Below, piece by piece: positions 30,468-40,061 of a stretch of DNA of 64,000 nt. The notes below the pieces were generated by a model. It did no database searches. It worked only from the letters and a program-made list of their open reading frames with translations, and had not been told where the DNA came from. The number at the start of each line of letters is the position of its first letter. Position 1 is the first letter of the stretch. Both the position numbers and the translations under genes were made by a program. This DNA is from Histomonas meleagridis (lineage: Eukaryota; Parabasalia; Tritrichomonadida; Dientamoebidae): assembly GCA_020186115.1 (NCBI GenBank), contig WSYJ01000178.1, positions 496,001-560,000 on the forward strand, read 5' to 3'.

Positions 30468-31213
30468 TTAGTCTGAACAGGATGCTCCAGTAGAATGATC
30501 GTAAAATTGAACTAATTCATGATGTCCTTTTTGTATTGCTTTTTCAAGTAAATCACTAAATATTTTGATTGATCATAAAACATTATTTGGAAACTAAAAT
30601 TCATTAAACTAAACAGAAATATTACGAACATTAAGAATTCCTTCTTTTTCAAGAAGAAATTTAATTATTTTTGAATGACCTTTTTGAGTTGCTCTCATGA
30701 GTGCCGTAAAAATTATTTTAAACAAATTCCAAACATTATTTTGAAATAGAAAATAATTAAAATAAATATTATATGAAACAATTAAATTTCCTTAATATTA
30801 ATATCAATTCCTTCTTGTTCAAGAAGCAATTTAACAATTTCTCGAAAACCATTTGCAGATGCATGTATAAGTGCTGTTTCAAATATTTTTAATAATTTCC
30901 AAATATTATATTAAAATATTAAATTATTAAAATAAACATCATGTGAAACAAATAAATATTTTTAGCATTAATACCAATACCATTTTGTTCAAGAAGTAAT
31001 TTAACTATTTCTGTATGACCATTTTGAGATGCCAATATAAGTGCTGTATTAAATAATTTAAATAATTTCCAAATATTATTTTGAAATATTAAATTATTAA
31101 AATAAATAATAAACAAAACAAATAAATATCCTTAGCATTAATATCAATACCTTCTTGTTCAAGCAAATATTTAAAGAATTTATAATTTGTTAAACGCGCA
31201 GAATATGCCAAAA
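30468..31213 (-). repeat. Ankyrin-module array with 170-bp period (locus 1)
   Basis: Downstream of the DUF3447 gene on the minus strand, ankyrin modules of the type TALIxASxNGHxEIVKLLL are centred at anchor positions 31213 (still in the gene), 31043, 30873 and 30703, exactly 170 bases apart, and a last one at about 30550 (153 bases). Each module is internally open. AT-rich spacers (conserved NIWKLFKLF-like reading before each module) put the next module in another frame. The last module ends with a natural-looking C-terminus (HELVQFYDHSTGASCSD, stop 30468-30470). See the matching array at 51-53 kb. Confidence 0.85.
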
Positions 31214-32341
31214 TATTTTTTGGAATTTGTTTTCCAAAGAGAAATTGAAAAACAAGAAATATGTTTCGAACACTTGCACATACATCAATAATAGATTCAT
31301 TGATTTCCATTCCTTCATGTAATATGAAAGAAAGTAGTTCATAATTACTAAACTTAATACATTTAATACCTACTTCGGTTAAATTCTCAATTACGATGAA
31401 TTTATTTTCATAAAGATATTTAAAGATATCATTACGATGAAATTGGATTGCTACTTCGTATGCATCTTCAAATGATACATGATTTTGTTCACATAAATGA
31501 ATTATTTCTTCATTTCCACCTGCAACTGCATATCTACCTGTATATTCTACATTTGCACCATTCATAAGTAAATATTTAAAACATTTTACTGCAGAAAAAA
31601 ATGCTGCATAATCAATTAATGTAACATAATAAAGTTGACCATCAATAAATGAACATCTTTCATAAAGTGATGATTCAATAAATTGATAAAAATCAAAATT
31701 TGTTTGTGATGATATTTCTTGGAGTTTTTCTATTTTATCATTTCGAATTATTTTTGCAATTTCATTAGGATTAACACCTTCTTGGATTAATTTCTTATGA
31801 AGTTCCGGATCATTTTTGAGAAGTTCATATTCATTCTCATTGTAAAAATGATAAACACAGTAATATTTTATGATTTTTTTATCTATTTCAGCTTCGTATT
31901 CCGTTTGTATCCATTTATATGATTGTTCTAATTTATAACTGTCTTTAAAACTTTTTATAGTAATTAAATTTTGTTGAACAAGTTTTTGAAGAATATAATA
32001 AGATTCTTGTGACTTTAATGAAATGAGAAACAAAAAGAATACTTTAACAAATTTTTCATTATTTGGAAAATTTGTTTTTTCTTCTTCTTTTAATTCAAGT
32101 AATTTTATAAAGTTAATATATAAATCTGTATTTTGATATTTGCTATGAAACATGAGAATAATAATTTACTTATTATAACCAAATTAAATGAATATGGAAA
32201 ATCTTCGAAAAAATCCAATATTGATTCAACTGATTTAATAATGTTATTTTCACTTAAATTGAATAATATTTTTTCTATGTTTTGTAATATGTCGAGATTG
32301 TTTTTACTTTCATCTATTTTTAGACTTAATTTCTTCTCCAT
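31089..32341 (-). pseudogene. DUF3447/ankyrin protein with a 1-bp frameshift
   Basis: The gene starts at ATG 32341 (MEKKLSLKIDESKNN), runs to about 32150, and there loses frame: SKLLFSC is followed by FHSKYQNTDLYINF only if one T is restored. From there 354 codons are open to 31089. The product has the trichomonad layout: a helical N-terminal domain, then DUF3447 (about the region SLYERCSFIDGQ to YLYENKF, with YAVAGGNEEIIHLCEQN), then one ankyrin repeat (KYLLEQEGIDINAKDIY). DUF3447 proteins are a lineage-expanded family of unknown role. It is closely related to the intact gene at 49.9 kb. The break may be real decay or a sequencing error in a T run. Confidence 0.75.
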
Positions 32342-33054
32342 GTAAATAAAAAAGTGTATAAAAAGTTGTCACTTTTCTATCCTTTCTAAATATTAAAATC
32401 AAAGTCAATGAAGATAAAATAAATTATTTGGTAAATTTTTTTATTAAAAAAAACAATTATGAAATTCTGGTGGGAAAAATTTAAAATTAATAGAGAGGCT
32501 TATATGAACAATTTTTGTACCATTCATAACATTATATAACAATAAATTTAAAATTAAGTTATAGGGCGTTATTGAAGAACTAAACACTTTTATATGATTT
32601 TTGCAATATAATCGATTAAATTTCACATTTTTTTAATTTTATTATGTCATAATAATAATTAATTATATATTTTTAGAATAACATAAGATATTTAAATATA
32701 ACAAGATTAGTTAATTAACTTTTTGTTTTGAATTTGATCGTTTTCAAATGAATAGATGAAAATGAAAATATTTCATCGAAATAAAATTTGCATATTAAAC
32801 AGAACACTAAACAATTTCCTATAATATAACAGAGCGTTTATATATCTATATTATAAAATTGATAAATTATTATTCACCAATTCAGAAAATAAGCATATAT
32901 TCCAAAAAAGTATAATACTTATGCATGCTTGAATAATTAAATTACAATGATGTTTAATAAGTAAGTGAAATATATATGAATTGATGAAGATATTTTCATC
33001 AATAATTATTCTTAAATACAATAAACAACAGAATAAATTCCACAAAACAAATAT
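32342..33054. other. Intergenic, AT-rich
   Basis: Spacer between the ankyrin locus and the TRAPPC9-like gene. No reading frame starting at ATG with coding character was seen. Confidence 0.5.
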
Positions 33055-35838
33055 TTACTCTAACGCAAATTTTCCAAGTCGTGTAAATGTTATATTTCCA
33101 ATATTGAAGTGACCCACAATATTTAGTTCTTTGCCATCTATGGAATGTATAATTTGCTTAAATTCCTCAGGTGCCACAACTCTTTTAGTTTCTTCACCTG
33201 CTGTCATTATTCGAACTTTTTCACCCTTTTCATTTAATACATTATAAATAATTGATGCATTCAATTCGACCTTTTCCTTACATTTTATCTTGCAAATCAC
33301 AATCCACACATTAATTCTTTTAGCCTTTTCGACTCTAAACTTCACCTTAAAAGGAGGAGCTTGTAAGAACATTAAAGTCTCTCTTTTGATTTCCACATGA
33401 GTGAACGGTAACGGTCCCCTTGTATCGGCCTGTGTAAACCATTGTAATTTGATGTGTTTTTGCAAGTCGAATTTTAATGCTAAAGCAAGCCACAAATCAT
33501 GTAATTCAGCATTAGTTAAAGGCGAACCCTTTTCAGAAGTAGCTAAAGCTTCACATCTTCTAACATGTTCTCTACCAATATCTTCATATTGGAACTTTTC
33601 CATATTTTTATCGATTTTAATCATAGATCTTTTAACTTGTAATATGAAACTTCCTAAGTTTAAAGGTTCTACAATAATTTTTTCGTTATTTAACATATTT
33701 TCGACGTAAATTGGGACATTTAATGGGTTTGAAATGATGATCAATAAATTCATTAAATTATTTTCAAAGTCATCGAAATCGTCGAGAGAAATTCCACGAA
33801 TTTCTTTAATAAAAGGACCATTTAATATATTAAATTCTTGATTAAATTCGAACCTTCGAATGTATTCATCATTACCATATTCAATAGCGAATGACAATAC
33901 ATTAAATGAAAAATCGGCAATGAACCTTAATGAAAATTTAAATGAATTTCCAGGCAATAAATTCTCAGGTAAATCATTTGATATTAAAGGTGGATAAGTT
34001 ATTGGTAATGATGTTTTAGTATATAATGGAGGTCTTGAAGCGAATTTAATTCTTTTTATATTTATCATAACATCCGAAGTATTAATAATTTCGAAATTCA
34101 TATTAATGTTTGAATTATATATAATTTCATTATTAATTTTGTTTAATTGTTTTATTGAAAGTTTCGGTAATTTTTTAACAACTTGGATTTTAATTGGATT
34201 TGGTAATACATATTCTCCTGAGATTTGTTTCGAAACAAATGTAAATCCTTTAACTATAATTTCGTCGATTTTATTAGCTTTTAATATAAGTGGGAAAGTT
34301 ACAATTTTTTGATAAGGTAAAGTTTTAACTATTGGATAAGTTATAGAGTTTGTAGCATTTAAACATATTATATCGAACTTTAAAGGTGTTAAAAGTTTAT
34401 TTCGTAATGTGACAACAAAAGATAAATAATCATCCAAAGCGCAAATGTTATTAATATTTTCTTTTTTAAGTGGTGAATATATAAATATATTTGATGATTC
34501 ATTATTCGATTTAATAATTGGCTCATTAAATGTTTGTAATTTGATTTCTTTAATTTCGATAAGTTGTGATGCTTCTATTATCATATTCGATGGAATAATA
34601 GACAAAATTGTAATTTGTTGTTCACGATTTTTGATTTTATTAATATGTGCAATGATATATTTAAATAATTGATTCTTAACATCACGTGGTATATAATTAG
34701 AGATTAATAGTTTAGATGCTGGTAATATACGTAATTCACACCAATCGATTCCATCGATGATACAATTAATATATTCTTTGACAACAAATATCGGTAATAT
34801 TGTTCCTTCTTCAATCTTTCGATCACATTGAAACATAAATGTGCGTAAGTTTTGCCCTAACTTGAGGATTAATAATGAAATGTTAATATAAAATGAACTC
34901 TTCTTAATGTTGCCGCCTTTTAAGTTTTGTAACGCTAATAAGATTAATGGACGTGAACTATGTAAATAAAAATATGATGTACGTAATAATTGGATTATGA
35001 AAAGTTGTTTGTCATTACTTTTATGTGCATATGAAAGTGCAGATATTTGTTCCGTGGGAAGTTTAGAAAGATCTTCTTTGCTTAAGTTAATGTCTTTCTC
35101 ATGAAATGATTTGTCAATGTCTATCTTAAGGCCATTGCTCATGGTTAAATCAAAGACCATTGATAGAATCGAATTATTCGCTTTGGATTTAAAACATTGC
35201 GAAAAACATTTGGATGCTTCTTCAAGTCGACCAAAGAGATAATTATAACTCCCGAGAAGTAAAAGTGATTGTTCTTTTGTCTCATTAAGTGAATCACGTG
35301 TAGTGCGAAACTTAAGATAGAAATCCATAATGACCCGAAAAAAACTTTCCCGAAATCGGCGTGAAATTATATGGGATGGCCATTTGGTGACTATCTGAGT
35401 GACTGAAGCTGATAATTTGGTTTCATCATAATTGGTGTTTGTAAATGCAAATAAACATGTGGAACATTGGGGTAAAGTTTCACACATAAGCTTATCAAAA
35501 TATTGGGAATATTGTTTTAGCTCTTCTTCGGAATGAATAAGAACAATTCCAATAACAACATGAAAAGATAAATGTGGTAATAATGGATGTGATAAATTGA
35601 GAAGAAAATGAAGACTATCATCTGAATCAGCAACTACAAGAGATATAGTCACTTTGTCGTTACCATCAAGCATACTAGGTGCAATTGAATGAAAATCTTT
35701 TTCATATTGTTTACATAAATCTGAAATAATTTGATATGAAAAATCAAACTCTGATTGAGAATTTGAATTTATTGGCGTTATTAAAACTTTTATTCCTCCA
35801 GTATGACTTAGAAAAGGTACATCTTTGACTTTATTCAT
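33055..35838 (-). CDS. TRAPP II subunit TRAPPC9/Trs120-like
   Basis: The 927-residue protein has an N-terminal alpha/beta region (about 1-170) and helical repeats to about 400, followed by a long series of beta-sandwich, immunoglobulin-like modules. In these, phrases such as VVTLRNKLLTPLKFDIICL and PLNVPIYVENML match the ASPM/Trs120-type repeats of TRAPPC9. TRAPP II is a tether and Rab11/Ypt31 exchange complex at the late Golgi. Length is shorter than human TRAPPC9 (about 1150) and near that of protist forms. The start ATG at 35838 is clear. The stop is TAAAT. No MYB element is near. Assignment rests on architecture plus local resemblance. Confidence 0.6.
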   Translation of the reverse strand: MNKVKDVPFLSHTGGIKVLITPINSNSQSEFDFSYQIISDLCKQYEKDFHSIAPSMLDGNDKVTISLVVADSDDSLHFLLNLSHPLLPHLSFHVVIGIVLIHSEEELKQYSQYFDKLMCETLPQCSTCLFAFTNTNYDETKLSASVTQIVTKWPSHIISRRFRESFFRVIMDFYLKFRTTRDSLNETKEQSLLLLGSYNYLFGRLEEASKCFSQCFKSKANNSILSMVFDLTMSNGLKIDIDKSFHEKDINLSKEDLSKLPTEQISALSYAHKSNDKQLFIIQLLRTSYFYLHSSRPLILLALQNLKGGNIKKSSFYINISLLILKLGQNLRTFMFQCDRKIEEGTILPIFVVKEYINCIIDGIDWCELRILPASKLLISNYIPRDVKNQLFKYIIAHINKIKNREQQITILSIIPSNMIIEASQLIEIKEIKLQTFNEPIIKSNNESSNIFIYSPLKKENINNICALDDYLSFVVTLRNKLLTPLKFDIICLNATNSITYPIVKTLPYQKIVTFPLILKANKIDEIIVKGFTFVSKQISGEYVLPNPIKIQVVKKLPKLSIKQLNKINNEIIYNSNINMNFEIINTSDVMINIKRIKFASRPPLYTKTSLPITYPPLISNDLPENLLPGNSFKFSLRFIADFSFNVLSFAIEYGNDEYIRRFEFNQEFNILNGPFIKEIRGISLDDFDDFENNLMNLLIIISNPLNVPIYVENMLNNEKIIVEPLNLGSFILQVKRSMIKIDKNMEKFQYEDIGREHVRRCEALATSEKGSPLTNAELHDLWLALALKFDLQKHIKLQWFTQADTRGPLPFTHVEIKRETLMFLQAPPFKVKFRVEKAKRINVWIVICKIKCKEKVELNASIIYNVLNEKGEKVRIMTAGEETKRVVAPEEFKQIIHSIDGKELNIVGHFNIGNITFTRLGKFALE

Positions 35839-36166
35839 TTGATAGTTTAGTGTAAACTAATCAAAAATGAAAGAATTGATTGTATTTTGATCGTTTGAAA
35901 AAAAATTAAAAAATGTTTTTTTTCTTTATTCTGGTAAAAATTTCGTTAACATTAATATCAAAATATATTACTAAAAGTAGATATTATATTTGAGCAAAAA
36001 AAGATCGCATTATAAAAAAAATGGTTTGATCGGATTTATAATCATTTTTATTTACAAGATATGATTCATAACGCATCGACTTTTCCCACATTTTCAGAGA
36101 TATATTTTTGATTTTATTCAGTTTTATGTTGAATGAAAATCTGTAAATAAATAAGACAAAAGATAC
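35839..36166. other. Intergenic
   Basis: Promoter side of the TRAPPC9-like gene and 3' side of the kelch gene. Only AT-rich spacer is seen. Confidence 0.4.
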
Positions 36167-37321
36167 TTACTTATAGCATCTTAACATGGAGAGCATATCT
36201 TCTTGTAAATGGATGACACTTAAAGCGTCACCAACATAAACCAAAAATAATGGTGGAGGATCTTTTGTGGGGTGCCCCAAAAATGCGACAATTTGTCTTT
36301 TCTCAGGAACATAACAAACACCAAATGAATGTATCCTTGGGACCATAAAGATTCCAATATCTGCAACTTTTCCATCATTAACGGTGACAGAATGTCCATC
36401 TGGTAATATGTAAAAAACAAACCACCATAGTCTTCTTGTATCACATCCATAGATTAATGTATAATTGTTCTTTGCTTTCCCACCAAAGAAAAACAAATAG
36501 TTCTCAATTCTGACCATTCCAGATCCCATGACATTACAAGGAGGTTCTGATCCTATTGTTTGTTTGACGTCAACTGTATAATTATCCAAGTTCATTTCGA
36601 TCATTCCGCCGCTTTTTGTTCCGCCATAACTATATAACTTATTACCAATAATTGCATATGGAACTGCTGTTCTCCCGCTAACGCCCTGCGAGTATTGGCT
36701 CCATGTCATGTTCGAAAAATCAAGCACATTCAGCTCGTTAGGCCAGCTCCCATTAAAACCGCCCCACACATAGAATTTGTTGTTGTATATGGCGGTTATT
36801 GGGGTGGACCGCGGTGATGGCGGTTGTCCTTGTGTTGCAACAAGTTTAACTTCTCCCGTGTTAACATCTATTGTGTGTAGATCTCCGAAATATTTGGGGT
36901 CAGAGTAGCCACCAAATATAAGCAAATGTGTTCCAATAAGACATGACCGTGCTCCAATTCTTCCACATAATTTGGTGCCACACAATTTTATTTGGCGCCA
37001 TTCATGTGTGAAAGTATCTAATGCCCATAGGTCGAAAAGAGGTTTGTGCTTCGCAGATAAACCATATCCAATATAAGCTGTATGATTATATTCATCATAA
37101 ACATAAAAATGTCCAGTACGAGGACATGGACTTATGGTGTTTGACGCAGATATTGACCATATTCCAACAAATGTCGTTTTTACTATGTTTTTGTTGAATA
37201 CATTTTTACATTTAGAAACTGGAGAAGCACCATTTGTTGCTTTATCAAATTCGCCTTCTAACATTACATAATCTGGGTTTTGAGAAAAATTCATTTGCGG
37301 TGTACTTGGTTGAGGACCCAT
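36167..37321 (-). CDS. Kelch-repeat beta-propeller protein
   Basis: The 384-residue protein contains about five or six kelch repeats from residue 60 onward: each has the paired glycines and the spaced Tyr/Trp, for example LLIFGGYSDPKYFGDLHTID, KFYVWGGFNGSWPNELNVLD, KLYSYGGTKSGGMIEMNLD and YLFFFGGKAKNNYTLIYGCD. No BTB, F-box or membrane segment accompanies them. Kelch propellers are protein-interaction platforms, often with actin or as ligase adaptors; the partner cannot be told. Upstream are AACGGTTA (37391-37398) and a further CCGTTTT, about 40-75 bases before the ATG, consistent with MYB control. Confidence 0.85.
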   Translation of the reverse strand: MGPQPSTPQMNFSQNPDYVMLEGEFDKATNGASPVSKCKNVFNKNIVKTTFVGIWSISASNTISPCPRTGHFYVYDEYNHTAYIGYGLSAKHKPLFDLWALDTFTHEWRQIKLCGTKLCGRIGARSCLIGTHLLIFGGYSDPKYFGDLHTIDVNTGEVKLVATQGQPPSPRSTPITAIYNNKFYVWGGFNGSWPNELNVLDFSNMTWSQYSQGVSGRTAVPYAIIGNKLYSYGGTKSGGMIEMNLDNYTVDVKQTIGSEPPCNVMGSGMVRIENYLFFFGGKAKNNYTLIYGCDTRRLWWFVFYILPDGHSVTVNDGKVADIGIFMVPRIHSFGVCYVPEKRQIVAFLGHPTKDPPPLFLVYVGDALSVIHLQEDMLSMLRCYK

Positions 37322-38069
37322 ACTGCCAAATTAAATGTCAAAAACGTCAATTTAAAAAGCCGTTTTTTATCAATCAGTGTTGACGATTCCAACGGTTAAT
37401 AACTGCGATGGTTTCTGTTAAATTTGACCATCAAAACGCTCAATTCCTTCCGAAAAAGTTGGTTTCTGAGAAATATTTTCAGGGGTTTATATCTACTTCC
37501 TCTCATTTTTGAATGATGGGGAGTACTTTTTCTGAAAACACACTGAATTTTATTTGGCAGAAACAGTTTTATTCAATGTTGTGCACAAAAAAGGCCATAA
37601 TTGACCAGAAAATGTTTAATGATCTCAAAACATCAATTTAATAACTTACATTACAGTTGTCTTTATTGTGTAGACATTATGCAAATGTTCTGATGAGATT
37701 AATAATCGGGATATCATTTGTATAAAAATTAAGATTCTTATTTTTCTTGGATAGTTTGCTCAAGAGTAAAATGGAGATGAAGAACAAAACTAAGAATTTA
37801 ATTTAAAACCAAATTTAAAAAGATCTAAATTAGGCATTTAAATTTTTTTCGAGCTTATATATGAATACCCAATTAAGTAAACATTTTTGTCATTTTATCT
37901 TTGCTAGCGAGATATTTTTTAGCAAGCCAAAAGATAAAAACAATAATTACTCTTCAAAAGTTATCGTAAAAAATTAAATTATAAAACCGTAATAATATAT
38001 TGAAATCCCGACCGTTTGTCAAAATATTTTAAAAGTTTTTTTTTCCAAAAAACATTTATGTTTACTTTG
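37322..38069. other. Intergenic; kelch promoter region
   Basis: Holds AACGGTTA at 37391-37398 and CCGTTTT at about 37360. The remainder is AT-rich without a gene. Confidence 0.5.
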
Positions 38070-39062
38070 TTAATCTGGTTCGAATAGATAAGATTCCAAG
38101 TCAATGTCGGAATTATCTGAATCTGTTTTGCTTATTTCATTTTCTTCTTGTTTCGAAGAATCTTCTTCCTCTTCTTCATCGCTTGAAAACATTTCGTAAT
38201 TTTGATATAGGTCTTCATTTGTCTCTTTGCCTTCGTTTTCACTTTCATCGTCACTTTGCATAAAAAATGGACTCGGTTTTGATTCTTTCTTTTTTGTAGG
38301 CCAAAAACAAGTCAGCACGGCTTTAACAAGTTGCGTTAGTGCTTTCCCTTCAGGGCTTTCATCAGTTTGTTGCAAAATTTGAAAGAAATCGTGTGGAAAT
38401 GGATAATGAAGTTGAAGTGGTTCAGTACTTGGTGATGTGGCTTTCTCTTTGGGGATAACTGTGGGGTATTCATCTTTTGTTTGGAAATCTAGTGATATTT
38501 CGCTGTACATTTCATTAAATAATTCATGGAAATTTATGAGCTTTTGATACGAACCAGCACGCATCTCAATGGCATTCATCATACGATCAGCAGATTTCAT
38601 AAATTCGGCATGTAATTGAGGATTTTGTAATATTTCAAATTCTTCGCGGATAACATCTGGATCTTTTAACGCATGTGAATATTTAGGATGCTTATTTTTA
38701 ATCTTCTCAACAAGAGTATTTATAAACTTATCAGTACTGGATCTTCTAATAGCACTGAAAAACAAATCAGATAAATCTTCAGAATCTTTTTTGACGCATT
38801 TTGTGGATAAGTAGATGCTTGCCATATCCTTAAGCTTAAGTTTCATGATCAAAAGGGAATCAGGCAGAATTTTTCCGCGAAAAATTAATTTTTGATCTTT
38901 AGGATGAATACCAATTACTTCCTCTATCACTTTTTTGACACCTAAGATTGTTGCTTGTTGAGAAACTTCGATAAGAAAAGAATCATCATTTATGTTTTTT
39001 ACTATTAAGTGGATACAAGTATCCATTTGAATTGAAAGTTGGATATTTTTTTCACATGACAT
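38070..39062 (-). CDS. Ubiquilin/Dsk2-family protein (Ubl + STI1)
   Basis: The 330-residue protein starts with a Ubl domain (about 12-85, IHPKDQKLIFRGKILPD) and then has an STI1-type helical module at about 125-185. Its wording (LQNPQLHAEFMKSADRMMNAIE, then AGSYQKLI) follows ubiquilin's [20 protein letters not shown]-type segment closely. The C-terminus is highly acidic with a run of Glu, and the expected UBA domain is not recognisable. Ubiquilins escort ubiquitinated or membrane-protein clients to the proteasome. Loss of UBA suggests altered substrate capture. The ATG at 39062 gives MSCEKN. Confidence 0.75.
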   Translation of the reverse strand: MSCEKNIQLSIQMDTCIHLIVKNINDDSFLIEVSQQATILGVKKVIEEVIGIHPKDQKLIFRGKILPDSLLIMKLKLKDMASIYLSTKCVKKDSEDLSDLFFSAIRRSSTDKFINTLVEKIKNKHPKYSHALKDPDVIREEFEILQNPQLHAEFMKSADRMMNAIEMRAGSYQKLINFHELFNEMYSEISLDFQTKDEYPTVIPKEKATSPSTEPLQLHYPFPHDFFQILQQTDESPEGKALTQLVKAVLTCFWPTKKKESKPSPFFMQSDDESENEGKETNEDLYQNYEMFSSDEEEEEDSSKQEENEISKTDSDNSDIDLESYLFEPD

Positions 39063-40061
39063 TTCTCATTATCAAAATCTTCCCATGGCAACAATTTACG
39101 TTATAATCCACTTTTTGACGTAAAATTACAATGACATATACCGTGCAACTTTTTTATAAAAAACATTTTCTGCCAAATGAGTCGGCCAACTTTCAGAGCT
39201 AAAGCCAAAAAAATTATACAATAATTTAATTTCTTTCATTTAAGTCGTGTAATCATTTGTGTGTACTAGAGTAACCATTATTATTTTTAAAACCTAAAAT
39301 CTTAATTAAATTGTGCTAACGGTCGTTTTTTCAACACCTTATCATAACGTAAGACACTTACAACACCACCATGCTGATTTCTTATATTCCCCATAATTTT
39401 ATTAAAATTTTCGGGCTTTGTGCAGAAATATTATCGTATAGTATATATGTATGTGATGAAAGTTAAATAAAGCAAAGTGGAGTTGAAACTTAACATTTAA
39501 ATGCATTAAGTGAAAGAAATTAAAACTTATTAAAATATTAATAAAACGCTTCCTTGAAATCTGCAGCAAATGAATCCTCGTCGGTGTTTGATATATTTGT
39601 ACCTATAGAAAATGTATCAACACCTTTGTCTTGGTAATGTATTCATTACTTTCGGCAGTCGTGAAGAAATCTGTGTCATAACTAAAATATGTTGAAGGAG
39701 TGTGAGCACATACGCCAGTAACATATACGTTTTCGATAAAATTCTTAATGATTTATATATACCTTTATATATACCCATATTATTAATATTTCTATTCAGT
39801 ATCTGGTTATACTTTTATTCTTCGGATCCCGTGTGGCTGTTGATAAAAATTCAAACAACGAATAGTTATTTTTTCTTAAAACTTAATATTTTGGGTATGA
39901 CCGAAATTGAGTCATGAATCTTCCAACAATTCTCTTGCTGCTATCTGTTACAACAATTTATGTTTATTCGACCAGATAAATTTACTTATCAGAATATTCA
40001 CGAGCTCTTTCTGGTAAAAAACAAATTATTTATCATATTTAATTTTTATTCAAACAGTTTT
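39063..40061. pseudogene. Intergenic with a C-terminal coding remnant
   Basis: On the minus strand at about 39538-39760, a coding-like stretch (YVTGVCAHTPSTYFSYDTDF, a frame break, then GVDTFSIGTNISNTDEDSF and AADFKEAFY before TAA) looks like the tail of a decayed gene of unknown family. Small ORFs at 39702-39917 and 39960-40307 start at non-ATG codons or oppose the next gene. A TAACGG element is near 39318. Confidence 0.3.
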
